DNA from: Bradyrhizobium diazoefficiens
Lineage (GTDB): Bacteria > Pseudomonadota > Alphaproteobacteria > Rhizobiales > Xanthobacteraceae
Assembly (NCBI RefSeq): GCF_018131185.1
Contig: NZ_JAFCJE010000005.1
Coordinates: forward strand, 372,001 to 436,000
Length of the DNA stretch: 64,000 bases
Reading direction: 5' to 3'
The notes beneath the pieces were generated by a model that made no database searches, was not told the origin of the DNA, and worked only from the letters and a program-made list of their open reading frames with translations. How positions within the stretch are numbered: the stretch's first letter is position 1; every line of letters begins with the position of its first letter. Positions 1 to 8,330 of the stretch are shown here, piece after piece. Made by a program: the position numbers and the translations under genes.

Positions 1-318
1 CCGGCGATCGATGCCGTCGTCGAGCGGATTCGCGCGGCGCGCCCGGATGTGCTGATCGTTTCACGCGCGCGGGACGCCGATCACGCCCGCCACCTCTATG
101 CGATCGGCGCAACCGACGCGGTGCCCGAAACCATCGAGGCAAGCCTGCAGCTTTCCGAAGCGGCCCTGGTCGGTCTCGGCGTTGCGGTCGGGCATGCCAT
201 CGCCTCGGTGCACGAGAAGCGGGACGAATTCCGGCTGACGCTGCAGCGGGCCGCCCGCATTGCCGGACAGGAGAAACCTCGTCCGCTCGATCTCACCGGG
301 CGCCGGTCCCCGCAATAG
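1..318 (+). CDS. Kef-type cation:proton antiporter, C-terminal end (partial)
   Basis: The window opens inside this reading frame, which has no stop between base 1 and the terminator at 316-318, so only about 105 C-terminal residues are visible. The text resembles the end of the cytosolic TrkA-N (RCK) regulatory domain of KefB/KefC-type potassium or cation:proton antiporters: a segment of the form 'RPDVLIVSRARDADHARHLYAIGATDAVPE' type (helix plus 'GATDAVPET' loop), followed by a helical, charged tail. In that family this domain binds NAD(H) or glutathione and gates the membrane channel. The membrane part would lie upstream of the window. Family assignment rests on a short piece and is moderately sure. 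Confidence 0.7.
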   Translation, partial: PAIDAVVERIRAARPDVLIVSRARDADHARHLYAIGATDAVPETIEASLQLSEAALVGLGVAVGHAIASVHEKRDEFRLTLQRAARIAGQEKPRPLDLTGRRSPQ

Positions 319-371
319 CCGGCTCTCCCGTGATCTGGCAAAACCTGCCGGCGCGAACTACATCATATCCC

Positions 372-1193
372 ATGACCAACGCTCCGCTGGCAAACCCTCC
401 GCTCCAGGATTTCATCGGCCGCCACGAAAATCTGTTCGTGCTGACCGGCGCCGGCTGCAGCACCAATTCGGGCATTCCCGATTATCGCGATGGAAACGGC
501 AACTGGAAGCGGTCCCAGCCGGTCAATTTTCAGGCCTTCATCTCGGACGAGCATACGCGCCGGCGCTATTGGGCGCGCAGCCTGATCGGCTGGCGGCGGT
601 TCGGCCAGGCGCGGCCGAACGATGCGCATCGCGCGCTGGCCCGGCTCGAGGCGAACGGGCGGTGCGGGATGCTGCTGACCCAGAACGTCGACCGGCTGCA
701 TCAGTCCGCCGGCCACCGTCAGGTGATCGACCTGCATGGCCGGCTCGATCTGGTCCGCTGCATGCGCTGCGAAGCGAAGATGCCGCGCGAGGAATTTCAG
801 CATGCGCTTGGCCACGCCAATGCGGCGTGGTTGAAGCTCGATGCCGCCGATGCACCGGATGGCGACGCCGATCTCGAGCACGAGGATTTTTCGTCGTTCG
901 AAGTGCCTCCTTGCGAGGCCTGTGGCGGCATCCTCAAGCCCGACGTCGTGTTCTTCGGCGAGAACGTCCCGCGCGACATCGTCGCTACGGCGCACGACCA
1001 TCTGGCGCAGGCCGACGCGATGCTCGTCGTCGGTTCGTCATTGATGGTCTATTCGGGATTCCGCTTCGTGCAGGCGGCTGCGAAACGGCAGATCCCGATC
1101 GCGGCGGTCAATCTCGGACGCACGCGCGCCGACGATCTCCTGACGTTGAAGGTCGAAGAGCGCTGCGAAGCGGCGCTTGCATTCCTGCTCTGA
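372..1193 (+). CDS. Sir2-family NAD-dependent protein deacylase
   Basis: A 273-residue sirtuin. Visible hallmarks in order: the NAD-binding GAGCSTNSGIPDYRD loop near residue 30, TQNVDRLH with the catalytic region, the DLHG motif carrying the catalytic histidine, a CxxC...CxxC structural zinc site (CMRC and CEAC), and the VVGSSLMV nucleotide-binding strand. Sirtuins remove acyl groups from lysine using NAD and release nicotinamide and O-acyl-ADP-ribose. The NVDRLH and zinc-site spacing look closest to the class II (SIRT4-like) branch, which is inference. I took the ATG at 372 because homology begins just after it; an in-frame ATG at 330 would add 14 unconserved residues. It stands alone between the antiporter and the hyuA operon. 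Confidence 0.92.
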   Translation: MTNAPLANPPLQDFIGRHENLFVLTGAGCSTNSGIPDYRDGNGNWKRSQPVNFQAFISDEHTRRRYWARSLIGWRRFGQARPNDAHRALARLEANGRCGMLLTQNVDRLHQSAGHRQVIDLHGRLDLVRCMRCEAKMPREEFQHALGHANAAWLKLDAADAPDGDADLEHEDFSSFEVPPCEACGGILKPDVVFFGENVPRDIVATAHDHLAQADAMLVVGSSLMVYSGFRFVQAAAKRQIPIAAVNLGRTRADDLLTLKVEERCEAALAFLL

Positions 1194-1334
1194 TCGCACC
1201 GGCGGCGAACACGCCTTGCCTATTGCATAGGTGCCAAGCAGAATAGCCGGGCGCGGCGTTGTCCTCGTCGTCCATGGCATGGAAATTGCTGCGCTTTCGA
1301 CCTCAGTCTCGACGATCAGCACGGAGAATTTGGA

Positions 1335-3419
1335 ATGCTTGAGGGAGCCGAGGTACGGCTTGCCGTGGATATCGGTGGCACGTTCACCGACATCGTGCTG
1401 GACGTGGGCGAGATACGGAAGACGCGCAAGCTGCTGACCACGCCGCAGCGGCCCGAACAGGCAGTTCTGGACGGCATGCGCCTCATTCTCACTGACGCGC
1501 GCGCGCATATCAGCGACATCGACGTCTTCATTCACGGCACCACGCTCGCCACCAACGCCATCATCGAGCGCCGCGGCGCGAAAACCGCGCTGATCGCGAC
1601 CGAAGGCTTTCGCGACGTGCTCGATATCGGCACCGAGAGCCGCTACGATCAGTACGATCTCGGCATCGACAAGCCGAGGCCCCTGGCGCCGCGCAGCCTG
1701 CGTTTCACCGTGCCCGAGCGCGTCGACGCCCACGGCGTCGTCCGCCTCGCGCTCGACGAAACTTCGGTGCGCGCACTCGCGCCGAAATTGCGTGAGCTGG
1801 GCGTCGAGAGCGTCGCCATCGCCTTTCTGCACTCCTATGCCAATCCCGAGCATGAGCGACGAGCGGCCGCGATCTTGGCAGAGGAGATGCCCGGCATCTC
1901 CGTGACCGTGTCCTCCGCCGTGTGTCCCGAGATCCGCGAGTATGAGCGCACATCGACAGCGGTCGCCAACGCCTATGTGCAACCGCTGATCGACGGCTAT
2001 CTCGCCCGCATGGCGGACGCCCTGCAGGTCGAGCAGTTTCGCGGCGCGATCTACCTCGTCACCTCCGGCGGCGGCGTCACCTCAATCGAGACGGCGCGGC
2101 GCTTTCCGGTGCGTCTCGTCGAATCCGGCCCCGCCGGCGGTGCCATTTTCGCGGCGCAGATCGCGGCGCGTCTTGGCGAGAGCAAGGTGCTGTCCTTCGA
2201 CATGGGCGGCACCACCGCGAAGATCTGCCTGATCGAGAAGTACCAGCCCGAGACCTCGCGCGTGTTCGAGGTCGATCGCGCGGCGCGTTTCCTCAAGGGC
2301 TCCGGCCTGCCGGTGCGCATTCCCGTGATCGAGATGGTCGAGATCGGCGCCGGCGGCGGCTCGATCGCGCATGTCGATGCCATGAAGCGCGTCACCGTCG
2401 GGCCCGAAAGCGCCTCATCGGAGCCGGGACCGGCCTGCTACGGCCGCGGCGGCCGGCGTCCGGCCGTGACGGATGCGGACGTAGCTCTCGGCATGATCGA
2501 TCCCGACGCGTTTGCGGCCGGGACGATCAAGCTCGATCCGGAGCTTTCCAAGCAGGCGCTGCTGCGCGATGTCGGCGAGCCGCTCGGCCTGTCCGCGGAA
2601 ACCGCGGCCTATGCCGTTCATGAAGTCGTCTGCGAGAACATGGCGAGCGCGGCGCGCGTCCATGCGGTCGAGCGCGGCGAGATTGTCGGCCAGCACACGT
2701 TGATCGCCTTCGGCGGTGCCGCGCCGCTGCATGCGGCGCGTGTCGCAGAGAAGATCGGCGTCTCCCGGGTGATCGTGCCGTCGAATGCCGGTGTCGGCTC
2801 GGCTGTCGGGTTCCTGGCCGCGCCGATCGCCTATGAGCTGGTGCGCAGCCGTCATGTCCGGCTCGACGATTTCGACACCGAAGCGGTCTCCGATCTCCTG
2901 CAGGAGATGGTGACCGAAGCGCGCGCATTGGTCGAGCCTGGCGCGGCCGGTGCGCCGGTGCGCGAGCGCCGCGCCGCCTTCATGCGCTATGTCGGCCAGG
3001 GTCACGAGATCTCGGTCGAGCTGCCCAACCGGCGGCTGACGGCGGCCGATCTCGCCGGCCTTCGCCGGAAGTTCGAGGCGGACTATTCCGCGATGTTCGA
3101 GCGGTCGATCCCGGGTGCCGCGATCGAGGTGTTGAGCTGGTCGGTGCTAGCCACCACCGACGCGCGCAATCCGTCCACGGTCGCCGCCGTCGCGCGCAAG
3201 CCCGCCGGAAAGGCCACCGGCAGCCGCAAATTCTTCGATGGCCGCGCCGGCGAGGTGATCGAGATCCCGCTCTATCGCCGCGAGGACATGGCGCCGGGCG
3301 CGACCATCGCGGGCCCGGCCGTGATCGCGGAGGACGAGACCTCGACCTTCGTCTCCAACAGTTTCGACGCCCACATCGACGGTGCCGGCAGCATCGTCAT
3401 GGAACGAAAGGCAGCCTGA
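1335..3419 (+). CDS. hyuA: Hydantoinase/oxoprolinase subunit A (HyuA family)
   Basis: A 694-residue protein with the actin-like ATPase start DIGGTFTD near residue 12, typical of the N-methylhydantoinase/5-oxoprolinase/acetone carboxylase beta family (Hydant_A_N then Hydantoinase_A). A second phosphate-binding block (FDMGGTTAK) lies near residue 290 and a glycine-rich GAGGGSIA near 340. These enzymes use ATP to open cyclic amides such as hydantoins or 5-oxoproline together with subunit B. The stop is two bases before the start of hyuB, so the two are cotranscribed and probably coupled. The true substrate cannot be read from sequence. The adjacent TRAP transporter suggests an imported organic acid or cyclic amide. 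Confidence 0.93.
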   Translation: MLEGAEVRLAVDIGGTFTDIVLDVGEIRKTRKLLTTPQRPEQAVLDGMRLILTDARAHISDIDVFIHGTTLATNAIIERRGAKTALIATEGFRDVLDIGTESRYDQYDLGIDKPRPLAPRSLRFTVPERVDAHGVVRLALDETSVRALAPKLRELGVESVAIAFLHSYANPEHERRAAAILAEEMPGISVTVSSAVCPEIREYERTSTAVANAYVQPLIDGYLARMADALQVEQFRGAIYLVTSGGGVTSIETARRFPVRLVESGPAGGAIFAAQIAARLGESKVLSFDMGGTTAKICLIEKYQPETSRVFEVDRAARFLKGSGLPVRIPVIEMVEIGAGGGSIAHVDAMKRVTVGPESASSEPGPACYGRGGRRPAVTDADVALGMIDPDAFAAGTIKLDPELSKQALLRDVGEPLGLSAETAAYAVHEVVCENMASAARVHAVERGEIVGQHTLIAFGGAAPLHAARVAEKIGVSRVIVPSNAGVGSAVGFLAAPIAYELVRSRHVRLDDFDTEAVSDLLQEMVTEARALVEPGAAGAPVRERRAAFMRYVGQGHEISVELPNRRLTAADLAGLRRKFEADYSAMFERSIPGAAIEVLSWSVLATTDARNPSTVAAVARKPAGKATGSRKFFDGRAGEVIEIPLYRREDMAPGATIAGPAVIAEDETSTFVSNSFDAHIDGAGSIVMERKAA

Positions 3420-3421
3420 TC

Positions 3422-5080
3422 ATGAGCAAGGCAAATGGCGCGAGCCTGATCGATCTTCAGATCATGTGGCACCGGCTGATCGCGGTGGTCGAAGAGCAGG
3501 CGCAGGTGCTGCTGCGCACCGCCTTCAGCCCGATCGTGCGTGAATGCGGCGACCTCTCGGCCGGCGTGTTCGACCTCAGGGGCCGGATGCTGGCGCAGGC
3601 GGTGACCGGCACGCCCGGTCACGTCAACTCGATGGCGGAATCGGTCAAGCATTTCATCAACCACTTTCCGATCGAGACGATGAAGGAGGGCGACGCCTAC
3701 ATCACCAACGATCCCTGGATGGGCACCGGCCACCTCAACGACTTCGTCGTTACCACGCCCTGCTTCAAGGACGGCAAGCCGGTGGCGCTGTTCTCCTGCA
3801 CCAGCCATCTCATGGACATCGGCGGCATCGGCTTCGGGCCCGACGCGACCGACGTGTTCATGGAGGGTCTCTACATCCCCATGCTGAAGCTGATCGACCA
3901 GGGCGTCGTCAACGAGACGCTGATGGCGATGATCCGCACCAACACGCGGCTGCCCATCGACACCGAGGGCGACACCTATTCGCTCGCCGGCTGCAACGAC
4001 GTCGGCTGCGAGCGGCTGGTCGAGATGATGACCGAGTTCGGCATCGACACGCTCGACGATCTCGGCGACTACATCTGCGAGCGCTCCCGCGAGGCCGTGC
4101 TGGCCGAGATCGCAAAGCTGCCGAAGGGCAGCTGGCGCAACACCATGGTGGTCGACGGCTATGATGCGCCGGTGACGCTGGCCGCGACGCTGACGATCTC
4201 GGATACGGGCATTCACGTCGATTTCGACGGCACCTCGGCGGCCTCGAAGTTCGGCATCAACGTGCCCCTTTCATATACAACCGCCTACACCGTGTTCGGC
4301 CTCGGCTGTGTCGTCGCCTCGCAGATCCCGAACAATGCCGGCTCGCTCTCGCCGCTGACGGTGTCCGCTCCCCCAGGGGCGATCCTCAATGCGCCGAAGC
4401 CCGCGCCGGTCGCCTCGCGCCACATCATCGGCCAGATGCTGCCAGACGTCGTGTTCGGCTGCCTGCGCCAGATCATTCCCGAGCGCGTGCCGGCGGAGGG
4501 CACCTCGTGCCTGTGGAATCTCAACGTGCGCGGCCAGACGCGAAGCGGCGTCGGCGGCAATTACGGGTTCTCGATGGCGGTGACGTCCAACGGCGGCACG
4601 GGCGCGCGCTTCGGCAAGGACGGACTGTCGGCGACCGCCTATCCCAGCGGCGTGCGCGGCACGCCGGTCGAGATCGCGGAGACGCAGACGCCCTTGATCT
4701 TCTGGCGCAAGGAGCTGCGGCCGGATTCCGGCGGGGCAGGGCGCACCCGCGGCGGCCTCGGCCAGATCATCGAGGTCGGCAGCGGCGTCGACGCGCCGTT
4801 CGATATCCTGGCGGCGTTCGACCGCATCGATCATCCGCCGCGCGGCCGCGATGGCGGCAAGAACGGAGAGGCCGGCTATGTCGGCCTGAAGTCCGGCAAG
4901 AAGCTGCGCGGCAAGGGCTTTCAGCAGGTGCCGCCGGATGATCGTCTCGTGGTGCTGACGCCGGGCGGTGCCGGCATCGGTGCGCCAACCGAGCGTGACC
5001 GTGCAGCGATCAGGGACGACATCGAAAGCGGCCTCGTGTCTGCCGACAATGCGGTTGCAGTTTATGGGTATGCGCGCTGA
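3422..5080 (+). CDS. hyuB: Hydantoinase/oxoprolinase subunit B (HyuB family)
   Basis: A 552-residue Hydantoinase_B protein, the usual partner of HyuA. Recognisable blocks include the N-terminal region around QVLLRTAFSPIVREC..SAGVFD, the EGDAYITNDPWMGTGHLND segment near residue 90 and FSCTSHLMDIGG near residue 125. All are family signatures expected to contribute to the cyclic-amide active site. Length matches the family. The ATG at 3422 follows the hyuA stop by two bases, implying translational coupling. With HyuA it would form an ATP-dependent ring-opening enzyme; specificity for hydantoin, 5-oxoproline or another lactam is undetermined. Confidence 0.93.
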   Translation: MSKANGASLIDLQIMWHRLIAVVEEQAQVLLRTAFSPIVRECGDLSAGVFDLRGRMLAQAVTGTPGHVNSMAESVKHFINHFPIETMKEGDAYITNDPWMGTGHLNDFVVTTPCFKDGKPVALFSCTSHLMDIGGIGFGPDATDVFMEGLYIPMLKLIDQGVVNETLMAMIRTNTRLPIDTEGDTYSLAGCNDVGCERLVEMMTEFGIDTLDDLGDYICERSREAVLAEIAKLPKGSWRNTMVVDGYDAPVTLAATLTISDTGIHVDFDGTSAASKFGINVPLSYTTAYTVFGLGCVVASQIPNNAGSLSPLTVSAPPGAILNAPKPAPVASRHIIGQMLPDVVFGCLRQIIPERVPAEGTSCLWNLNVRGQTRSGVGGNYGFSMAVTSNGGTGARFGKDGLSATAYPSGVRGTPVEIAETQTPLIFWRKELRPDSGGAGRTRGGLGQIIEVGSGVDAPFDILAAFDRIDHPPRGRDGGKNGEAGYVGLKSGKKLRGKGFQQVPPDDRLVVLTPGGAGIGAPTERDRAAIRDDIESGLVSADNAVAVYGYAR

Positions 5081-5118
5081 CGCCATCCGGCGACGGGCAT
5101 AACGAACGGAGGGGGTTG

Positions 5119-6120
5119 ATGATCACACGTCGGAACTTCACCGCGGGGGCAGCGACGCTGCTTGCCGCCGGCCAAATCTCCACGCGCGCCCGGGCGGCGA
5201 GCGTGAGCTGGGACATGTCGACGGTCTGGCCCGACGGCAATTTCCACACCCAGAACGCGTTTGCTTTCGCCGAGGAGGTGAAGAAGCAGAGCGGCGGCAC
5301 GGTCGCGATCACCGTGAAGGCGGGCGGTCAGCTCGGATTCAAGGGCCCCGAGCATCTGCGCGCCGTACGCGACGGTCTGGTGCCGCTCGCCGACGTCCTC
5401 AACATCCAGCAGGTCGGCGACGAGCCCTTCATGGGCGTCGAGAGCATTCCCTTCCTGTGCAGTTCGATGGACGAGCTGAAGGTGCTGCACAAATATGTGC
5501 GGCCCGAATACGAGAAGGTCGCCGCGCGCAACAACCAGAAGATCCTCTACGTCGTGCCGTGGCCGACGCAGTATCTGCACCTCAAGGTCAAGGTCGCCGA
5601 CGTCGAGGGCCTCAAGAACATCAAGATCCGCGTGCCCGACAAAAACGCCGTCGACATGCTGGCCGTGGTCGGCATGGCGCCGGTGATGATCCCCTGGGGC
5701 GAAACGATACCGGCGCTGGCGTCGGGTGCGGTCTCGGGTGTGTCCACCTCGTCCGTCTCGGGCGTCGACGGCAAGTTCTGGGAATTCCTCAAATACGTCT
5801 ACCCGACCAACCACGTCTGGTCGTCGCAGATGCTCACCGTCAATCTCGATTCCTGGAAGGCGCTGTCCGCCGACCAACAGAAGCTGGTTGCGGATATCGC
5901 GGCGAAGATGGAGCCGACCTTCTGGGCGAACTCGCTCAAGGCCGATGTCGACAGCCTCAACCGTCTCAAGGAGGGCGGCATGGAGGTCGTGCCGGTCTCG
6001 GACGCCATGATGAAGGACATTCGCGGCAAGACCGCGCCGCAACTCGACGCGTTTCTCAAGCGCGTGCCGGCCGCCGACAAGCCGGTGCGGGCCTATCTCG
6101 CCGAGATGAAGCGTGGGTGA
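5119..6120 (+). CDS. TRAP transporter solute-binding protein (DctP family)
   Basis: A 333-residue periplasmic binding protein. The N-terminus has a twin-arginine-like start (TRRNF followed by a hydrophobic Ala-rich stretch and an ARA/A cleavage region), suggesting Tat export. The mature part carries DctP features: the early SWDMSTVWP strand, a VRDGLVPLADV segment and an IRVPD region near residue 175 containing the conserved arginine that usually salt-bridges a substrate carboxylate. I prefer the ATG at 5119 over the TTG at 5116 because a GGAGGGG ribosome-binding site sits just upstream. It starts 38 bases after hyuB and overlaps the small permease gene by 8 bases, so enzyme and importer form one operon. 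Confidence 0.92.
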   Translation: MITRRNFTAGAATLLAAGQISTRARAASVSWDMSTVWPDGNFHTQNAFAFAEEVKKQSGGTVAITVKAGGQLGFKGPEHLRAVRDGLVPLADVLNIQQVGDEPFMGVESIPFLCSSMDELKVLHKYVRPEYEKVAARNNQKILYVVPWPTQYLHLKVKVADVEGLKNIKIRVPDKNAVDMLAVVGMAPVMIPWGETIPALASGAVSGVSTSSVSGVDGKFWEFLKYVYPTNHVWSSQMLTVNLDSWKALSADQQKLVADIAAKMEPTFWANSLKADVDSLNRLKEGGMEVVPVSDAMMKDIRGKTAPQLDAFLKRVPAADKPVRAYLAEMKRG

Positions 6121-6724
6121 GGGTGCGGCCGTGGTGAGCGTCTCGCCCGAAGCTCCGCAGAGTCTCAATGCAGCGGCGCCGGTGCCGCTGCGGATCCTGC
6201 TCGACGGCATCGACCGTCTTGGCCGGCTCGACGGCTGGATGGGCGGCGGCTGTCTCGTGATGCTGACGCTGCTGATGCTGTGCGAGGTCGCAACGCGCTT
6301 CCTTTCCAACTTCTTCTCGTTCTTCCCGCCGTCGATCTCGATCGCCTGGGAATACTCGTCCTATCTGATGGCGGCGTCCTTCACCTTCGGCGCCGCCATG
6401 ACCCTGCGCGTCGGCGGCCACATCCGCGTCGTGCTGCTGCTCAAGAACGTGCCGGCGCCGGTGCAGCGTGGGCTCGAGATCCTGTCGGCGGCGGCCGGCT
6501 TCGCCTTCATGGCGTTCCTGACCTCGGCGATGGCGAAGTTCGCCTTTGGCGCCTATGTGCGCGGCCAGGTCTCGACCTCCAGCGATACGCCGCTGTGGTT
6601 TCCGGAAGCCGTCGTCACCTTCGGCATGCTGCTGCTGACGCTGCAGTTCCTGGCGCGCGCGATCCAGGCCGCCCTCGGCCTGCCGCTGGAGGACCATCGC
6701 ATGAAGGCCTCGCCCGTCGAATGA
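6113..6724 (+). CDS. TRAP transporter small permease (DctQ family)
   Basis: About 203 residues with four predicted membrane helices in the DctQ pattern: helix 1 around residues 45-65 (LVMLTLLMLCEVATRF), the IAWEYSSYLMAASFTFGAAM helix with the family's W-E-x2 motif, a third near residues 120-145 and a fourth near 165-190. DctQ proteins pair with DctM to form the membrane part of TRAP importers. The GTG at 6113 overlaps the end of the binding-protein gene; GTG codons at 6131 and 6134 are alternatives that would remove the overlap. It is followed 31 bases later by the large permease. Confidence 0.9.
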   Translation: MGEGAAVVSVSPEAPQSLNAAAPVPLRILLDGIDRLGRLDGWMGGGCLVMLTLLMLCEVATRFLSNFFSFFPPSISIAWEYSSYLMAASFTFGAAMTLRVGGHIRVVLLLKNVPAPVQRGLEILSAAAGFAFMAFLTSAMAKFAFGAYVRGQVSTSSDTPLWFPEAVVTFGMLLLTLQFLARAIQAALGLPLEDHRMKASPVE

Positions 6725-6755
6725 CAGCTTTGCTCGCTCCCGGATTCAAGATCGC

Positions 6756-8060
6756 ATGACCATCGAAGTCGTCGCCCTGTTTGCGATCCTGTTCGCGCTT
6801 CTGGCGTGCGGCGTGTGGATCGGCCTCACGCTCGCGCTCACCGCGACGCTGCTGCTCGCGATGTTCCGTTCGATCCCGCTCGACAAGCTCTTGCCGCAAT
6901 ACGCCTGGAATATCCTGACCACGCAGGAGCTGCTGGCGCTGCCGCTGTTCATCCTGATGGGCGAGCTCTTGTTTCGCACCCGCCTGTCACGCTCCCTATT
7001 CCAGGGCCTCGCGCCGTGGGCCGGGCTTTTGCCCGGCCGTCTGCTGCACGTGAACGTGATAGGCTGCACCATCTTCGCCGCGATCTCGGGCTCGTCGGCC
7101 GCCACCACGCAGGTGATCGGCCGCATGTCGCTGAACGAGCTGCTGCGCCGCGGCTATTCCCGCGACATCGCGATCGGCTCGCTGGCCGGCGCGGGCACGC
7201 TCGGCTTTTTGATCCCGCCGTCAAACATCCTGATCATCTACGGCGTGCTTGGCGACGTCTCGATCCTGAAGCTGTTCACCGCCGGCGTGCTGCCGGGATT
7301 TCTGCTCGCCGCCACCTTCATGGCCTGGGTGATGCTACACACGAGCCTCGACCGGAGCATGGTGCCGGAAACGGAAGCCAGGCTCTCGCAAGTGCCGTGG
7401 AGCGAACGCTTCGCCGCGCTGAAGGATCTCGCGCCGGCACTCTTTCTGATCGTCTGCGTGCTCGGCTCGATGTATGGCGGACTCGCGACGCCATCCGAGG
7501 CCGCCGCCGTCGGCGTGCTGGGCGCCGCGCTGGTCGCCTGGGCGCAGGGATCAATGTCGCAGCAAGTGATGCGCGACGTGCTGATCGGCTCGGTTGTCAC
7601 TTGCTCGATGATCGCGCTGATCGTGCTGGGGGCCTCGATCCTCGGCAATGCCGCGGCCTTCCTCGGCATCCCTCAGGCGGTGGCGGCCTTCGTCAAGGGG
7701 CTCGGCCTGTCGCCCTTCATGCTGATCGTGGCGTTGATCGTCTTCTATCTCGTCCTCGGCTGCTTCCTCGACGGCTTCTCGATGATCGTGATGACGCTGC
7801 CGATCGTGCTGCCGATCGTGAAGGGGGCCGGCTTCGACGAGATTTGGTTCGGCGTCTTCCTCGTGCTCGCCGTCGAAATGGCGCAGATCACCCCGCCGGT
7901 CGGCTTCAACCTGTTCGTGATCCAGGGCCTGACCGACGATGGTCTCGGCTACATCGCGCGCGTGACGATGCCGTATCTGATCATCATGATCGGCTTCGTG
8001 CTGCTGCTGACGCTCTGGCCCGGCATCGTCACGATCTTACCGCGAGTGCTGTACGGCTAG
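6756..8060 (+). CDS. TRAP transporter large permease (DctM family)
   Basis: A 434-residue, highly hydrophobic protein with about a dozen membrane segments. It shows DctM markers such as LPLFILMGELLFRT near residue 60, the SGSSAATTQVIG segment near residue 110, GTLGFLIPPSNILIIYGV near 150 and PPVGFNLFVIQG near 385. DctM is the ion-coupled transport subunit that takes substrate from the periplasmic binding protein. It completes the hyuA-hyuB-dctP-dctQ-dctM operon, all same strand and tightly spaced. The operon probably ends here, since 270 bases without a gene follow. Confidence 0.93.
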   Translation: MTIEVVALFAILFALLACGVWIGLTLALTATLLLAMFRSIPLDKLLPQYAWNILTTQELLALPLFILMGELLFRTRLSRSLFQGLAPWAGLLPGRLLHVNVIGCTIFAAISGSSAATTQVIGRMSLNELLRRGYSRDIAIGSLAGAGTLGFLIPPSNILIIYGVLGDVSILKLFTAGVLPGFLLAATFMAWVMLHTSLDRSMVPETEARLSQVPWSERFAALKDLAPALFLIVCVLGSMYGGLATPSEAAAVGVLGAALVAWAQGSMSQQVMRDVLIGSVVTCSMIALIVLGASILGNAAAFLGIPQAVAAFVKGLGLSPFMLIVALIVFYLVLGCFLDGFSMIVMTLPIVLPIVKGAGFDEIWFGVFLVLAVEMAQITPPVGFNLFVIQGLTDDGLGYIARVTMPYLIIMIGFVLLLTLWPGIVTILPRVLYG

Positions 8061-8330
8061 CTGCGAACGAGAAGCGGCTGCAACGTTCGCGGCGATCAGA
8101 CCGCCAGCGCGCGACCGCGAACGCGAGTGACATTGCGAGAGAGACTGCGACCATCCAGCGGTTGCTGCGGCTCTGCAGCATCCCGCACTAGATGCGTTTT
8201 TGCCGAAAACCGTGAAACAAAGTGATCGCAGTGCCCGGATCGATGCTCCGAATTTAGGCAAATTAAATCCTTTCGGCGCTTACCTGACGTTTACAGGTTC
8301 GATTTTTGCGAATGCTACTCGGAGGCTCCC

